Positions 63,638 to 64,000 of a stretch of DNA of 64,000 nt are shown piece by piece. The notes under the pieces were generated by a model. That model searched no databases, was not told the DNA's origin, and saw only the letters and a program-made list of their open reading frames with translations. The position numbers were made by a program, and so were the translations under genes. Position 1 is the first letter of the stretch; the number at the start of each line of letters is the position of its first letter. This DNA comes from Tolypeutes matacus (lineage: Eukaryota > Chordata > Mammalia > Cingulata > Chlamyphoridae), in contig JAKSZT010054565.1 of assembly GCA_026826555.1 (NCBI GenBank), positions 9,754,608 to 9,818,607 of the forward strand, given 5' to 3'.

Positions 63638-63647
63638 NNNNNNNNNN
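63638..63647. other. Assembly gap (10 N)
   Basis: Ten N characters inside the (TTTA)n tract. The true repeat length here is unknown. Confidence 1.
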
Positions 63648-64000
63648 TTATTATGGGTAAAAATCAAAATTCTCACAATACATACAAACATTTGTAAAAT
63701 GATATATAAATATATATGCATATATGTGTATTTGCTCACAAAAATGTTATTTATATATATATATATATATACACATATATTTTAAGAGGTGCTTAGATTA
63801 CCTAAAATATTACACGGAACCCACTGGGATTCCCATGTTGCCCACCTCCCACACCTCCCACCACATCCCACACAAACATCTCCCACAGTGTGGCCCACCA
63901 ACCTCAATGAATTTACACATCCTGGAGCCTTGCCACCAACCATAGACCACAGTTCACACTGTAGACCACACTCTCTCCCACTCAGTTCTGAGTGGTGTGT
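63648..64000 (-). mobile_element. Young L1, 3' UTR start (continues past the window)
   Basis: The sequence matches the 3' end of L1-2 from 22,551 on almost base for base ('gggtaaaaatcaaaattctc', then 'aagaggtgcttagattacct'), including the roughly 160-bp terminal segment that L1-1 lacks. Orientation is minus, and the rest of the element lies beyond 64,000. Confidence 0.93.

Overview
This is nuclear DNA from a placental mammal, most likely a xenarthran (armadillo, sloth or anteater group; armadillo fits best). Three tRNA-derived SINEs resemble the armadillo DAS-SINEs, and they sit among LINE-1 copies with unusually long 3' UTRs, plus old MIR, L2-like, MLT1-like, hAT-like and ancient L1 repeats. 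I find no confident host protein-coding gene, no RNA gene and no CRISPR array. Nearly every long reading frame is a decayed LINE-1 ORF or its shadow.

The left 40 kb (1-40,290) is a tower of nested retrotransposons. Insertion order is read from target-site duplications (TSDs) and from LINE-1 segments that resume where they were broken. An ancient plus-strand L1, here called Z (416-1,110 and 38,521-40,290), was interrupted by minus-strand L1 A (about 1,126-38,520). A was interrupted by L1-1 (about 3,911-13,345) and by L1 B (13,958-36,845). L1-1 carries a 360-bp solo LTR with a 6-bp TSD. B received four further insertions: L1 C (16,276-21,783), the near-full-length L1-2 (22,530-31,900, perfect 13-bp TSD), a plus-strand L1 3'-UTR fragment (32,325-33,758) and a SINE (33,941-34,130). 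One deletion appears to join A to B at 13,957/13,958, and C has an internal ORF2 deletion.

The right 24 kb (40,291-63,590) is mostly unique, non-coding DNA with older repeats: MIR fragments, an MLT1-like LTR, hAT-type fragments, ancient L1 3' ends and microsatellites. It also holds one plus-strand young L1 3' end (45,291-48,523, 17-bp TSD) and one SINE (43,524-43,633). Two stretches look like small exons bounded by splice consensus sites (52,558-52,584 and 58,566-58,649), and one AT-rich stretch may be a conserved non-coding element; all three are weak. The window ends in another minus-strand young L1 after a 10-N gap in a (TTTA)n tract.

None of the L1 copies looks able to move on its own: every ORF2 is broken by frameshifts or stops, although EN, RT and the C-terminal Cys-rich motifs are still recognisable in L1-1 and L1-2. 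Points most worth following up are the growth and internal duplication of the L1 3' UTR, the roughly 100-bp monomers in the 5' UTR of C, the shared AAGATGG motif at four L1 5' ends, and the solo LTR, whose unoccupied site can be seen in the paralogous L1-2.
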